From: Metamycoplasma auris
GTDB lineage: Bacteria > Bacillota_I > Bacilli_A > Mycoplasmatales > Metamycoplasmataceae
DNA: 64,000 nucleotides
Assembly: GCF_003253435.1 (NCBI RefSeq)
Contig: NZ_QKUB01000002.1
Coordinates: 1-64,000, forward strand
Direction: 5' to 3'
The notes under the pieces are model-generated. The model did no database searches. It saw only the letters and a list, made by a program, of their open reading frames with translations, and was not told the origin of the DNA. Positions 8,811 through 19,927 of the stretch are shown in pieces (position 1 is the first letter of the stretch; each line of letters opens with the position of its first letter). The translations under genes and the position numbers were made by a program.

Positions 8811-9854
8811 TTAGTAATCTTCAGGGCGACTTAATACTTTTGAGGAATCAGCAGTAACAAGAATTGTATCTTCAATTCTTGCACCACCTAAACCTTCGAT
8901 ATAAATTCCAGGTTCAACAGTTATAATCATTCCTTCTTCTAAAATTACATCAGAATTTTTATTTACTCTAGGAAGTTCATGAACATCGATACCTACACCA
9001 TGACCAGTTGAGTGTGTGAAGAATTTACCATATCCTTTTGATTCAATATAATCTCTACATACCTTATCAATATCAGAAGCCTTAATTCCTGGTTTAACTG
9101 CTTCTCTTCCTAATTTTTGAGCTTCAGATACAATGTTTAAAACATTGATTAACTCTTCGGATGAAGGCTTTGGTTTTCCAAAGAAAAATGTTCTTGTAAT
9201 ATCACTAGCTCAACCTTCAAATTGGGCACCGAAATCGATTTTAACAATATCTCCGTCAACCAATTTACGGTTTGTTGGATGATGATGTGGTTCTGCAGCA
9301 TTTGATCCAAAAGCAACAATTGATTCAAATGATTCCTTTTCTGCACCAAATAAACGCATTAAATAACCAAGTTTATTTGATACTTCTAATTCTGTCATTC
9401 CTTCTTCAAGAATTTTTTTAAGTTCTCCAAAAGCTTGTAATGATATTAAACATGCTTCTTGAATTTTTTCAATTTCTTCTGCATCTTTTTTAATTCTAAA
9501 TTGTTGTGCTAAAACATTTTTAAATGTTGCTTTTGGTAACAATTTCTTAAATTGTTCGAAAGTTTGAACTCTTAAATAATCTTCTTCAACTCCAACCATT
9601 TTGTAGTTTTTCTTTTTCAAAAAGGCAGATAATGTATCAGCTTCTAAAAGAATAACTTCAACATTTTTTGCATTTTTTGTTGCATATTCGATGTAACGAT
9701 TATCAACAAATAAAAATGCTTTTTCTTTTTCAATAATTATATAGCCGTCTGAAGTTTGAACATTAGCATATCATAATCTTGTTTGTGGAGCCTCTGATAT
9801 GATTGCATCTAATTGCAACTCATCAAATATTTTTGTTAATTCTTCTCTTAGCAT
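8811..9854 (-). CDS. pepP: Xaa-Pro aminopeptidase (M24 metallopeptidase)
   Basis: A cytosolic M24 aminopeptidase that removes N-terminal residues before proline. The 347-aa protein has an N-terminal creatinase-like domain and a C-terminal pita-bread domain. The latter carries the metal-binding KIDFGAQFEG, HSTGHGVGIDVHELPR and a C-terminal Glu-rich segment. Several TGA-Trp codons occur. The start MLREELTKIF at 9854 follows AAGGGGA. It is the last gene before the double terminator shared with cdaM. Confidence 0.94.
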
Positions 9855-9884
9855 TTTAGTTCCCCTTAATATTATTTTAAAATC

Positions 9885-10037
9885 TTACTTCTTTTCTTTG
9901 TGATTTGTATGAGCATTACATTTTGGACAATATTTAATTACTTCCATTTTATCAGGATGTAATTTTTTATTTTTCTTTGTAATGTAGTTTTCCATTTTAC
10001 ATGCTTCGCATCTCAAAGTTAAACCTTCTCTTGGCAT
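9885..10037 (-). CDS. rpmG: 50S ribosomal protein L33
   Basis: A 50-aa ribosomal protein L33 of the zinc-ribbon type. Two CxxC pairs are visible, CEAC at residues 10-13 and CPKC near residue 38. The start is [10 protein letters not shown] at 10037 behind a strong GGAGG. It sits 30 bp upstream of pepP on the same strand. Confidence 0.95.
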   Translation of the reverse strand: MPREGLTLRCEACKMENYITKKNKKLHPDKMEVIKYCPKCNAHTNHKEKK

Positions 10038-10210
10038 TTTTTCCTCCAATTATTCAAATAAACTTATATAAAAAAATACATTCACATTTAGTTAAGTTAA
10101 AATAATAAAATAATTATAGTATAAAAACATTTTTATTATTTTTTTTATTACTAACTTAATTAATAAATTAATTAAGTAATATTCAATTATTATTGTTTAA
10201 TTTAATAAAA

Positions 10211-10255
10211 AAAGCAAATATGATTGTTTACTCATGGAACAGTCATATTTGCTTT
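10211..10255 (-). terminator. Terminator downstream of pgsA
   Basis: AAAGCAAATATGA and TCATATTTGCTTT form a 13-bp stem. On the minus strand it is followed by seven Ts. It lies just 3' of the pgsA stop. The remaining sequence between rpmG and this hairpin is AT-rich with no other feature seen. Confidence 0.8.
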
Positions 10256-10269
10256 AAATTATTAAGTTC

Positions 10270-11142
10270 TTATTGTGTTTGATTGACTGAGGATTCATCT
10301 TCAGATTCATTTGATGATTTATTTTCTTGCTTATTTTTATCATCTGATTCTGTAGATGAAGTAGTTTTATTTTTATCTTCGTCTTTAGATTCTTCTTTAG
10401 CTTTATTTGTTGCTTCTTCTTTTAGAGTCTTAACTTCTAGAGTGTCTTTTGTAATGCCCTTTAGATATTTAGATAAATAAATGATTCCACTTATTCAACT
10501 TAATAATAAACCGATTAATAATGGGATATTAATAAAGAATAATTTTAAAGAATCTGTTGAAAATTTGTCATTTACTTTTTGGGTCATTCAAGGAGCAGCG
10601 AATGCGACAACTAATAAAGCAAGAGAAACAATTATTGTTTTAATCTTTCCTCATCAATTAGCTGCTACTTTAATATCTTTTTTAACTGCATAAACTCTTG
10701 CACCATCAACTAAAATATCACGAACTATAAATAAGACAACAATTGGTAAAAATGAATAATTCATTAAGACCAAGAAAAGAAGCATTAATGATGTTGTAAT
10801 TTTATCTGCAATTGGATCAAAGATTTTTCCAAAATTTGAGATTGTTTTGGTTTTTCTTGCTATATATCCATCAGCAAAATCAGTAACCATTGCAAATAGA
10901 AAAATAATTACATTTATTCAGTATATAGCAGATAGAAGAACTGGATATTTTTGGCCACCAACTAACTTAATTCCGCTATATCAAAATGTGCCATTATGCT
11001 TTGAAATAAAATAGAAAGCAATTGTCATTAAAATAATAAATGGAATCATTAAAATCATTCGTGTGATTGTCAATCAATTGGCTAATCCAATCTTTTTTGA
11101 TTGATTTTTCTTAATATTTTTTTTAGTTTCTTTAGTTTCCAT
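10270..11142 (-). CDS. pgsA: CDP-diacylglycerol--glycerol-3-phosphate phosphatidyltransferase
   Basis: PgsA condenses CDP-diacylglycerol with glycerol-3-phosphate in the membrane on the way to phosphatidylglycerol. The 290-aa protein shows the CDP-alcohol phosphatidyltransferase signature DFADGYIARKTK...GKIFDPIAD and about six hydrophobic segments. It has a roughly 55-residue hydrophilic C-terminal tail rich in Ser, Glu, Asp and Lys (…SSTESDDKNKQ…), which is not part of the enzyme family. The N-terminus is Lys-rich. The start codon overlaps the upstream gene by 11 nt, so the two are probably coupled. Confidence 0.93.
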
Positions 11143-11656
11143 AGAATTGATTATTTATTGAGTTATTTGTTAGTTCAATAAATTGCTCCTTAGTTTCTTT
11201 ATTTTCCATCGAGTTAAATTCATCTTTGAAAAAAGTAATTACATTAGGTATTTTTTTATCTCATAAATTTGCTTTAATCGTAGTAATTAACTCAGCATTT
11301 TGCACAAATGTTTCGTAATCTTTGTTATTGTGAAAATAGAAAGCAAAATCATCTCTTGAAATTAATTTTAAAAGCAACTTTTCAGCGCCCTTAACAATCT
11401 GACCCATTTTTTTATCTGTATTATTGTTTTGAAATTTATTTAATTCCTCTTTTGTAAAATCAATAATTTGATTGTAGGTTAAAATAAATTCATAGTATAA
11501 CTCAAGTGTCTCGGCTTTCTTTTTTTGTTCCAATTTATCCATTTTTCGTTTCATTCTTTTATTTTTAGTTGCTTTTCAAACTATATAAAATACGACGAAT
11601 ACTAAGATTAATGATAGTAAGATATAAACAATAATTTTTCCGGTATCGTTTTGCAT
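11132..11656 (-). CDS. Single-span membrane protein upstream of pgsA
   Basis: Family not recognised. The 174-aa protein starts MQNDTGKIIVYILL, with one N-terminal membrane segment (about residues 8-29) followed by a Lys/Glu-rich, mostly helical cytoplasmic part with a possible short coiled coil (KRKMDKLEQKKKAETLELYY). TGA encodes Trp twice. A TAGGAG RBS precedes the start. It overlaps pgsA by 11 nt. Confidence 0.8.
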
Positions 11657-11721
11657 ATATTTTGCTCCTATATTATTTTTAAAATTATATATTAGTAGTC
11701 TAATATACTAAAATATTTAGT

Positions 11722-13239
11722 TTAATTTTTGCTTTTAAATAAAATTAAACTTTCAAAAGGACTCAGTGCTTTTGGCATCTCTGAATAAAATTTATTTATG
11801 TATGAGCTACTTAAAATCAAATAATCACTTGGTGTAATAATTTTCTTGTGCTCATTAGTTAAATTAATTAGAAAAATTATTTGTTCATTCTTCAAATTTT
11901 TTTTAAACATAAAAACACCGCTTTTATGTTTAATTAAAAAATGATTAGTTTTAAAAAATAATTCATATTTTGAATCTGAGATAAATTTATTTAAGAAATA
12001 AATAAAAGGAAGTCCGCTATCTTTATTATTTAAGCTACTTTTAACGTTATTATCTTTATGATTAATTGCATAAAAAATATTTTTGTTATTTTTAAAATTT
12101 AAGCTTAGCTTTGAATCCCATGGCATCTGAGTGTATGAACTTCATTTATTGAAATAACAATGATATTTAAAGAAATTTTCAAGCTTAATATTTTTTGATT
12201 GATAGTATCTTTTTTCTTCATTGAAATTTTCATCATTAAAAGAAAAATCATCTTTGAATTTAGCTCTTAAAATTCCTATTTCATCACCATAATAAAATCC
12301 AATTGAATTATTACCTGCATATAAAAACAAAAGCATACTTTTTAGTGATTCGTCAAAATATGATTGTTCACTACCTCATTTTGAAATAAAGCGACCTGAT
12401 TTATTAGAATTTAATGCTAAGATCACATTTGGATATTTAGAAAAAGACTTTATAAATTTATAAATATGACTAAAATTTACTTTTTTAGTTATATTAGATT
12501 TTATTTTGTTTTTATTTTGAATTATTGAAAGATATGTTAAGTATAGATAATCAAAACTTTTATTTTTTGAATTAAGAAGTTTTTTGTATAGTGAACTATT
12601 ATTATTTGAACTTTTAAATATAACTGTCATATTGGGTATTTTACGTTTAATTATCTTATATAAGTCATTAATAAAACCAGTTTTCTTTTCATCTTTTAAT
12701 TCAGCAGAAGCTAAAAATTCAAAATTATCGAGAATGATTGAACTTACATTGAGTTTGATATAGAAATTCAATATGCTTTCAAAGTACTTAACAAATTCAA
12801 AGATGTCATATAAGGAAATTTGATTAAATGGTTTGTTAAGTAAATATGTATCCAATTTTGTTAAATATGACGTTTTTATTTCGTTTTCTGATTCATTGTT
12901 TAACTTATAAAGATTCATCATATTATTTCAATTAATAAATGATTGTTTAATATTACTTAAATCAAGAATGGGAGCTACTTCTATATTATTTTTTTTAAAT
13001 TCAAATACTAGATCAATGAAATCTTTAATAGATCCATACTTATTTTTAACTTCATCAAGGTTAAGATTATTCTGATATTGATTTAAGATATCATCAATAG
13101 CAATAATATTGACATTTAGATCTTTAAAATACTGTAATTTTGATTGCAATCCTTTAAAATTTCCAAATCCACTCCGCCCGTGATCAAAGAAATTTTCTAG
13201 TTTTAATTCATACAAAATTATTTTTTTATTTGCAAACAT
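11722..13239 (-). CDS. GH13 (alpha-amylase)-like protein lacking catalytic residues
   Basis: A 505-aa protein with the overall layout of glycoside hydrolase family 13, recognisable from YGSIKDFIDLV, ILDLSN (91-96), SSIILDNFEFLA (166-177), YYGDEIGI and QMPWD. The catalytic regions are eroded. Region I has SN where DxxxNH is expected. Region II lacks the Arg, though D171 may remain. Region III shows VIFKSSNN with no acid Glu. Region IV is ALNSNKSGR in place of the NHDxPR motif. It is therefore probably not an ordinary alpha-glucosidase. A GGAG RBS fixes the start. It lies 24 nt downstream of holA. Confidence 0.75.
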
Positions 13240-13263
13240 AAAATATTCTCCAGTGTTCTTTAG

Positions 13264-14235
13264 TTATTTGATTAATGCTATTGCTAATAAATCAGATGCA
13301 ATTTTTTCATCAATATTACCATTTTTAAAAGAAAGATCAATTGCTTCTAATTCGCTAATTAATTGATCTAATTTCTTAATTCCGATTCTATTAAGAAACT
13401 CATAATGTAATTTAATTCGATATGGATGAATGTTAATTATCTTTGTAATATCTTCTTGGCTAAGTTTCATTTTAATAAGACTAGAAATACTTTTAGCATT
13501 AATTAAAATATTAGAAATCTGAGCTATTATTTGATTTATTGATATTCCATATTGAATTTGTTCATTAATTTTTTTAATTATTACACTATTATTTTGTCAT
13601 TTTAATATTGCTTCAGATAATGCAAAGTCAATGTTATTCGACATTGCAAAAATATTTTCTTCAATCATTTTAAGAGTTATGTTTTTGTTGATCAGCAAAA
13701 GTTTTTTTATTTCTTGTTCAATTAAATTTAGATTATTAGGAATTGATGAAAGAAATAACATTAAAGCAGGATTTGAAATACTTCCACCAAGCTTTAAAAT
13801 CATTTTATAAACATATGAAAATAAATTTTTCTCTTCAATTTTTTTAACATCAAAAATCTGAGCATTTTTTTCAATAAATAAAAATGCTTTTGAGGGAAGA
13901 AAATCCTTATCATATTTATTAATTTCTTGATTAAAGATAAGTGTTGTATTCAATGTTTCAATTGAATTTTTAACTAATTCTATAAATTCAGAAATTGATT
14001 TCTCATTTGTATATTTACTTTTTAGATTAAAAATGTAAGGGTTTTTAATGACAAGAATTTTTTTACTAGAAAATAGACTGCTATTATTTATTGCATCCGA
14101 TAACTCATCAAAACTAAAAAAATCATAGAACTTTATAAGATCTATTTCATCGAATGTTGTATTTGATTCTTTTGTAATTATTTCATTTGTTTTTTCTTGG
14201 ATGAAATAATCTTCATTACCTTTTATTAAATACAT
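13264..14235 (-). CDS. holA: DNA polymerase III delta subunit
   Basis: HolA opens and loads the sliding clamp as part of the clamp-loader complex. The 323-aa protein begins MYLIKGNEDYFIQEK. Its C-terminal helical domain includes the conserved HPYRIKLHYE segment and a closing LSFKNGNIDEKIASDLL. A TGA-Trp at 13597-13599 joins two open segments. There is no RBS. A TATAAT at 14252-14257 (minus strand) lies only about 17 nt from the ATG, so the message may be nearly leaderless. Confidence 0.88.
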
Positions 14236-14251
14236 GTATGTTATTTATTAT

Positions 14252-14279
14252 ATTATACATATCAATATTTTGATATAAT
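14252..14279. promoter_or_regulatory. Divergent -10 boxes for holA (minus) and yebC (plus)
   Basis: Two TATAAT hexamers lie back to back in the intergenic region: one at 14252-14257 reading towards holA and one at 14274-14279 reading towards yebC. Clear -35 boxes are not evident, which is common in mollicutes. Confidence 0.55.
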
Positions 14280-14334
14280 AATCATCATCAATATATATCT
14301 ATTAATTCAGTATAAAATTGGAGTTTATTCGATC

Positions 14335-15069
14335 ATGTCAGGACATTCAAAATGAGCAACTACTAAGCATCATAAAGCAGCCATGGATTCTAAAAGAGCA
14401 AAGATGTTCCAAAAGTTTTCCAAAGAAATAATTGTTGCTGCAACAATTGGTGGGCCAGATCCAGATTCTAATCCTGCACTTAAATTAGCAATCACTAAAG
14501 CAAAAGCAAAATCAATGCCAAAAGCTAACATTGAAAAAGCAATTCAAAAAGTTAAAGGTGGATCAAGGGAAGGTAGTGACTTTCAGAGTTATATCTATTC
14601 AGGTTCAGCATTTGGAGGCGTTAATTTTGTTGTTAGTTGTTTAACAGATAATTTCAATCGTTTATCTTCAAATATTAAACATTATTTTAATAAGTGTAAT
14701 GGACAACTCGGCAAGCAAGGTACTGCTTCATATGTTTTTGATCAAAAAGGAATCATTGAATTTGAAACACAATCACTTTCAGAAGATGAAGTGATGTTAG
14801 TATCACTTGAAGCTGGAGCTGAGGATTTTAAAGTTGAAGATGGATTATTTATTATTACAACAAAACCATCTGATTTTCAAAAGGTAAAACAAGCAATTGA
14901 TGAAGCCTTTAATATTGAAAATTACTCAACTGCAGAAGTTACATATGTAACTAACTCAGAAGTTGAAGTAGACGAAGAAAGAGCAGAAAAAATAAATAAA
15001 TTTGTTGATTTACTTGAAGATGATGAAGATGTGCAAGAAGTTTGACATAATGCAATCTTGCCTCAGTAA
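14335..15069 (+). CDS. YebC/PmpR-family DNA-binding/translation protein
   Basis: A 244-aa YebC/TACO1-family protein. Members bind DNA or assist translation of difficult peptides; which applies here cannot be told. The start MSGHSKWATTKHHKAAMDSKRAK is the family signature and contains a TGA-Trp. GGAG lies at 14320-14323. The conserved AITKAKAKSMPKANIEKAI helix and the acidic C-terminus are present. A TGA-Trp occurs nine residues before the true TAA. Confidence 0.94.
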
Positions 15070-15087
15070 CTAATTAAATCTAAAATA

Positions 15088-15120
15088 AATCTAGCTTATA
15101 AGAGAGCTAGATTTTCTTTA
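15088..15120 (+). terminator. Terminator downstream of yebC
   Basis: AATCTAGCT and AGCTAGATT form a 9-bp stem followed by TTCTTTATTTTTT. Confidence 0.8.
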
Positions 15121-15171
15121 TTTTTTCCTTATTTTGCAACATAAATATGTGATGGGCTTCAAAATTTAGGT

Positions 15172-15687
15172 ATGAGATTAAAATTCAACAAAAAGAAATT
15201 TTTCTTAGCAACTGGAATTTTCTTGGTTTCATCATTCATTTTGATTTCAGCAATATTCATAAAAAAAGAAATCCTTAAAAATAATGAATTCAAAAAGACA
15301 ATAAAGCAAGATGAATATGTAACAGTTAACATTACAGGAGCAATCAAATATCCAGGAAATTATGATGTTAAAAAAGGCACAACTTATCTTGAATTACTAA
15401 AAGATGCAACACTTAAAATTAATGCTGATCTTAATAAGATAGATAAAACAAAAAAGATTGAAAAAAATGAAAAGATATTCATTCCTTTTCTAAGAAATAA
15501 GAAAATTAAACTAAAAGATATAAAAGATTATCAAACTTTAGTTAACCTAGGTATAAAAACTCATATTGCAAAAAAAGTTTACTCATATATTAAAGAAAAG
15601 GAAGTAAAAGATTGAAAAGAATTATTACAAATATCTGGCATTGGTGAAAAAACTTATTCAATACTAGTAGCAAATATCGATATATAA
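15172..15687 (+). CDS. comEA: ComEA-like DNA-binding competence protein
   Basis: A 171-aa membrane-anchored protein. It has an N-terminal hydrophobic segment (about residues 9-30), then an SLBB-like domain beginning VTVNITGAIKYPGNYDVKKG, and a C-terminal helix-hairpin-helix region (LVNLGIKTHIAKKVYSYI ... LLQISGIGEKTYSIL). This is the ComEA arrangement for binding incoming DNA outside the membrane. The gene is immediately followed by comEC. The HhH glycines of the first hairpin are diverged. Confidence 0.85.
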
Positions 15688-15731
15688 ATTCAATTTTCCC
15701 TGTTATCCTTGCAACGTTTTTTATATTTATT

Positions 15732-16988
15732 TTGTTAACTCAAAAAGATAGTGTCATTTCAATAATTTCATTGATAGTTATATTGATTTTTAATCTTCCT
15801 AGATTCAAGTTTTGGCTATTATTATTGTTATTTTTTTCAATCTTCTTTTTAAGCTATTCAATCTATCAGTTAATCTTTAATAAATATAACAATTTAGAAA
15901 TTGAAGGGATTTTTAAACTCAAAGAAAATTATAAAAATTTTCTATTATTTAGAAAAGATAATATTAACTTTCAAATTCATAAACAAAAAATCAAGATTGA
16001 TTTTTCGTTATTAAACAATGAAATTAATCAAGTACATAATTTTTATATAAAGGGGAAATTAGTTAAACTAAATAACCTTTCACTATTCAATTTTAGTAAT
16101 CAAATATTCTTCTCTCTTAGAATAACTGACTTAAGATTCATCGATTCCGAAAAGAGTTATTCAATTTCAAATAGTATGAATCCAATAGTAAATCAATATT
16201 TAGATCTTATTGTTATTAATAAGCATAGTAGAAATTCATTAATATATCAAAAACTAAATGATTTAAATATTTTGCATCTATTTACCATAAGTGGTTTTCA
16301 CTTTAATCTTATATATTTATTTTTCAATTCAATGTTTAGTAAAAGAAAGAAACTAGCATTAATTACTGATCTTATTGGAATAGCTCTATTAATAATATAT
16401 TTAGTCGTTTTAGATTTTAAAATAAGCGCAGCTAGATCAATGCTTTTTATAATGCTTATATTTTTAAATAAGAATATGTTTGATTCTAAATTCGATAATA
16501 TAACCCTTCTTTCCTTGTGTGCTTTTTTAATCGCAATACTAAATCCTTATCTTATATTTTCATACTCATATATTTTGTCTTTCTCAATTACATTGATTAT
16601 TCTTACCTGTGTTTTTCTTTTTAGAAATTTCAACTTTTATTGAAAGACAATACTTATATTAGTTATTGCTCACATTTATGCAACACTTATAACTCATACT
16701 TTTAATGAAAATTACAATATCTTTTCTTTCTTTATACAAATTTTATTAATTCCGATTATCTCTTTTAATTACATATTTACTTTGGTATTTTTCAAAGTTA
16801 CATTCTTAATTGAAAAAACAATTCTTCTGTTGGATGCATTTTTAAATTTACTGTTAGAATCCAATTTGTTTATTAAATTTATTATTCCAAGCGATTTGTG
16901 TATTCTATTATCAATACCATTATTTATCTTAAGAAAAGTTGAATATGATAATAAATATAAAAAATTCTATGAATTTAATAGTTCATAG
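15732..16988 (+). CDS. comEC: ComEC/Rec2-type DNA channel, competence domain only
   Basis: A polytopic membrane protein of about 418 aa with the ComEC competence-domain segment ILHLFTISGFHFNLIY and many hydrophobic spans. The metallo-beta-lactamase domain of full-length ComEC is absent, so it is short for the family. The TTG at 15732 is the first conventional start. The frame is open upstream into comEA (KYRYINSIFPVILATFF...), so a longer, non-ATG start close to 15684-15693 is possible. A TGA-Trp occurs at 16641-16643. Its 3' end overlaps ligA convergently by 22 nt. Confidence 0.8.
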
Positions 16989-16992
16989 AATT
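16963..16992. terminator. Bidirectional hairpin encoding both the comEC and ligA 3' ends
   Basis: AATTCTATGAA (16963-16973) and TTCATAGAATT (16982-16992) form an 11-bp stem. It contains the stop codons of comEC (TAG 16986-16988, plus) and ligA (TAG 16967-16969, minus). Both proteins end with the same peptide, EFxxLLNSS/EFYELLNS-like, because each strand reads the same inverted repeat. Confidence 0.7.
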
Positions 16993-18964
16993 CTTCTTCA
17001 GTAATTACTTTAATGTTAAATTTTTTAGCTTTAATTAATTTAGAACCTGCTTTTTCTCCTGCTAATAAGTATTTAATATTGCTAGAAATTGATGAAAACA
17101 CTTGCCCACCATTTTTATAAATAATCTTTTCAAAATAACTTCTTGGTTTTGAAAGTGTACCAGTAATAACGAATGATAAATTAGATAGAATATCTGTTTT
17201 TTGTTCTTCTAAATATGATGGATTTACACCTAAATTAATTAACCTCTTGATTAATAAGATATTTTTTTCATCTTTAAATCACTCAATCAAATTTGAAGTT
17301 ATTTTACTTCCAAAATCATGATATTCTTCAAAAATACTAAAATCAAAATCTAAAACATTTTCCAATTTTAAAACTTTTGAAGCAATAAATTTTGCTGATT
17401 TTATGCCAATTAATGGAATTGATAAACCAAAAATTAATTTTTCTAATGATTTATTTTTTGCTTCCTCTATACTTTGAATTATCTTTTTAATTGAAATTTC
17501 ACCAAATCCACTTAAATTAATAAGTTCATCTTGGTAGTCTTTTAATTTAAAAATATCAGTAATGTCATTTATGTAGTTTAATTTGTGAAATAAAGTAATA
17601 TTTTTTTCACCTAACGAATTAATATCAAGTGCTTCTTTAGAAGTAAAATGAATTAATTTTCTTATTTTTATTTCAGGACAATCTTGGTTTAAACAAAATT
17701 GTTCTAGACCTGTTTCATTAAAATAAATTTGATTTTTACAATAAGGACATGTGTCAATTGGTTTAAATATTTCATAGTTATTTTTATTTGCAATCCCAAT
17801 TAAACAAGGAATTATTTCGCCCGATTTTTTAATGTAAACTGAATCATTAATATTAATACCTAAATTTCTTATAAATTCATAATTATTCAAAGTTGCATAA
17901 CTTACTTTTGTGCCTGAAAGTTCAACTTCGTCTAGTTTTGCATTGTAAGTAACAACACCAGTTCTTCCGATTGTTATAAAAATATCTTTTAAAATTGTTG
18001 AAGTTATATCAGGTTCATATTTAAATGCAATAGCCCAATGAGGAAATTTTGAGGTTTGACCTAACTGTTCATAAAATTTAATTTCGTTTAATTTAATGAC
18101 AATGCCATCAGTCTCATAGTTTAGTTTTTTTCTTATTTCTTTAAAATCACCAATATATTTAGTTATTTCTTCGATCGAGTTTACCTTTTTTGCTTCCTTT
18201 GTAACTTCAAATCCTAATTTTTTAAGGAATCTAAATGAGTCTTCTATATTAAAGATATTATGTTTTTGGGGATTGATGATGTAATACAAAAAAGCGGATA
18301 GGTTTCTTTGCTTTACTATTTCTGGATTTAGTTGTCTAAGTGTTCCTGCAGCTGCATTTCTAGGATTTGCCATTATTGGTTTATTTTCTTCTTTAAGAGA
18401 CATATTCAATTTTTCAAATTGATCAATTGCTAAAAAGACTTCTCCTCTTACTTCTAGATCTTCTTGATAGTCAATTTCTTTTGGAATATTATTTATTTGC
18501 AGAATATTGCTAGTCACATCCTCACCGATTTGCCCATTGCCTCGCGTAACTGCTCTAAACAATTTCCCTTTTTTATATTTAATTGAAATTGAAAGTCCAT
18601 CAATCTTTGGTTCAATGAAAAAGCTAAATTTAGAAGCTATTTTTTTTATATTATCAATGAACTTTTGTATTTCTTCAATTGAATATGTTTTATCTAGAGA
18701 AAGCATCGGAAAATCATGTTCTACTTTTGTAAATATTCTTGATAGATGAGCATTTATTTTATTTGTTGGTGAACTTTGTAATTCAGAATCACTAAATAAG
18801 TATGAATATTGCTCTTCATACTTTTTTAATTTATTATACTCAGTATCATAGATTTCATCACTCACAATGGGATCATCAAAATCATAGTAATGTTTATCTC
18901 ATTCACTGATTTTATTTTGTAATTCAATAATTTTATTTTTTATTTTAATTTCATTCTCATTCAT
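16967..18964 (-). CDS. ligA: NAD-dependent DNA ligase
   Basis: LigA seals nicks using NAD+. The 665-aa protein has the Ia domain at the N-terminus (KHYYDFDDPIVSDEIYD) and the adenylation motif KIDG with K120. It continues with an OB fold, a four-Cys zinc finger (CPYC ... C...C near 400-425), HhH repeats (LSGFGEISIKKII) and a BRCT domain (SFVITGTLSKPR) at the C-terminus. It starts 3 nt after the ecfT stop. TGA encodes Trp in the N- and C-terminal parts. Confidence 0.97.
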
Positions 18965-18967
18965 AAT

Positions 18968-19918
18968 TTATACTTTTTGGAATGTGACAACCCATCAATT
19001 TGGAAGTTGTACTTTATTAATTAAAGATACAGCAATTAAAGTAGTAAAACCAATTATAATGAATGTAGCCAGTATATCTCTTCAATTTGGAACTAATTTA
19101 CGATATGTAGTTCGCTTAGAGTATGGCTCGTATCCTCTTGATGTCATTGCATCAGCTAAATCATTGGCCTTATTGAATGATGATACAAACAAAGGTATCA
19201 GAAGGACAATAAATGCTTTTATTTTATCTTTAAAATTACCATGTTTAAAGTCAACACCTCTACTAGATTGTGCTTTCATAATTCTACTTGATTCTTCTAG
19301 AAGGGTAGGAATAAATCTTAAAGCAATTGAAATAATCATTGTAATAATTTCAATTGGAATCTTTATTAGTTTAAGTGGATATAGGAGATCATTTATTGCT
19401 CGAGTTAAAAGAATTGGCTTTGTAGAAACAGTTAAAACTGTTGTAATCAAAATAACACCATAAATTCTTAAAAAGATTGAAAATGTTCGGTGCAGTGAAA
19501 ATAAATTTAATTGAAATGTTGAATCAATATTATTGTTCGGAGCAAAATAAATTACATTTATAAATAATCTTCCACGATTGATCACATATGCATCAGGACG
19601 TGTATCTGAAGGAAGCGGAATATAATCATTAACATGATTGTATAAGACTGCTCCTTTGACTGTAAACATATTGATGAGCAATAAAAAAATTGCAATATAT
19701 AAAGGTAGTCGTAATTTTTTAAAAATTGATTTAACCGATTTGACAGTAACACCGTAAATTACCATACTAAATATAATAAGGATACTTAATGTTATATAGT
19801 GTGCTGAGATAAAAAATAAAACAATAAACAAAATATTGGCAAGAAATTTTAATCTCGGATCTAACCTATGCAGCGGTGTATCGATATTTATATATCTACC
19901 TACAATTGTTCTTCCCAT
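18968..19918 (-). CDS. ecfT: ECF transporter T component (EcfT)
   Basis: EcfT is the membrane scaffold of energy-coupling-factor vitamin transporters. The 316-aa protein starts MGRTIVGRYINIDTPLHRLDPR and has several membrane spans. It carries the coupling-helix motifs SSRGVDF and TSRGYEP (Ala-Arg-Gly type), which contact the two ATPases. It follows ecfA1-ecfA2 in the usual order. It has a long extracytoplasmic-type insert (about residues 90-130). Confidence 0.93.
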
Positions 19919-19927
19919 TTTAATTTA

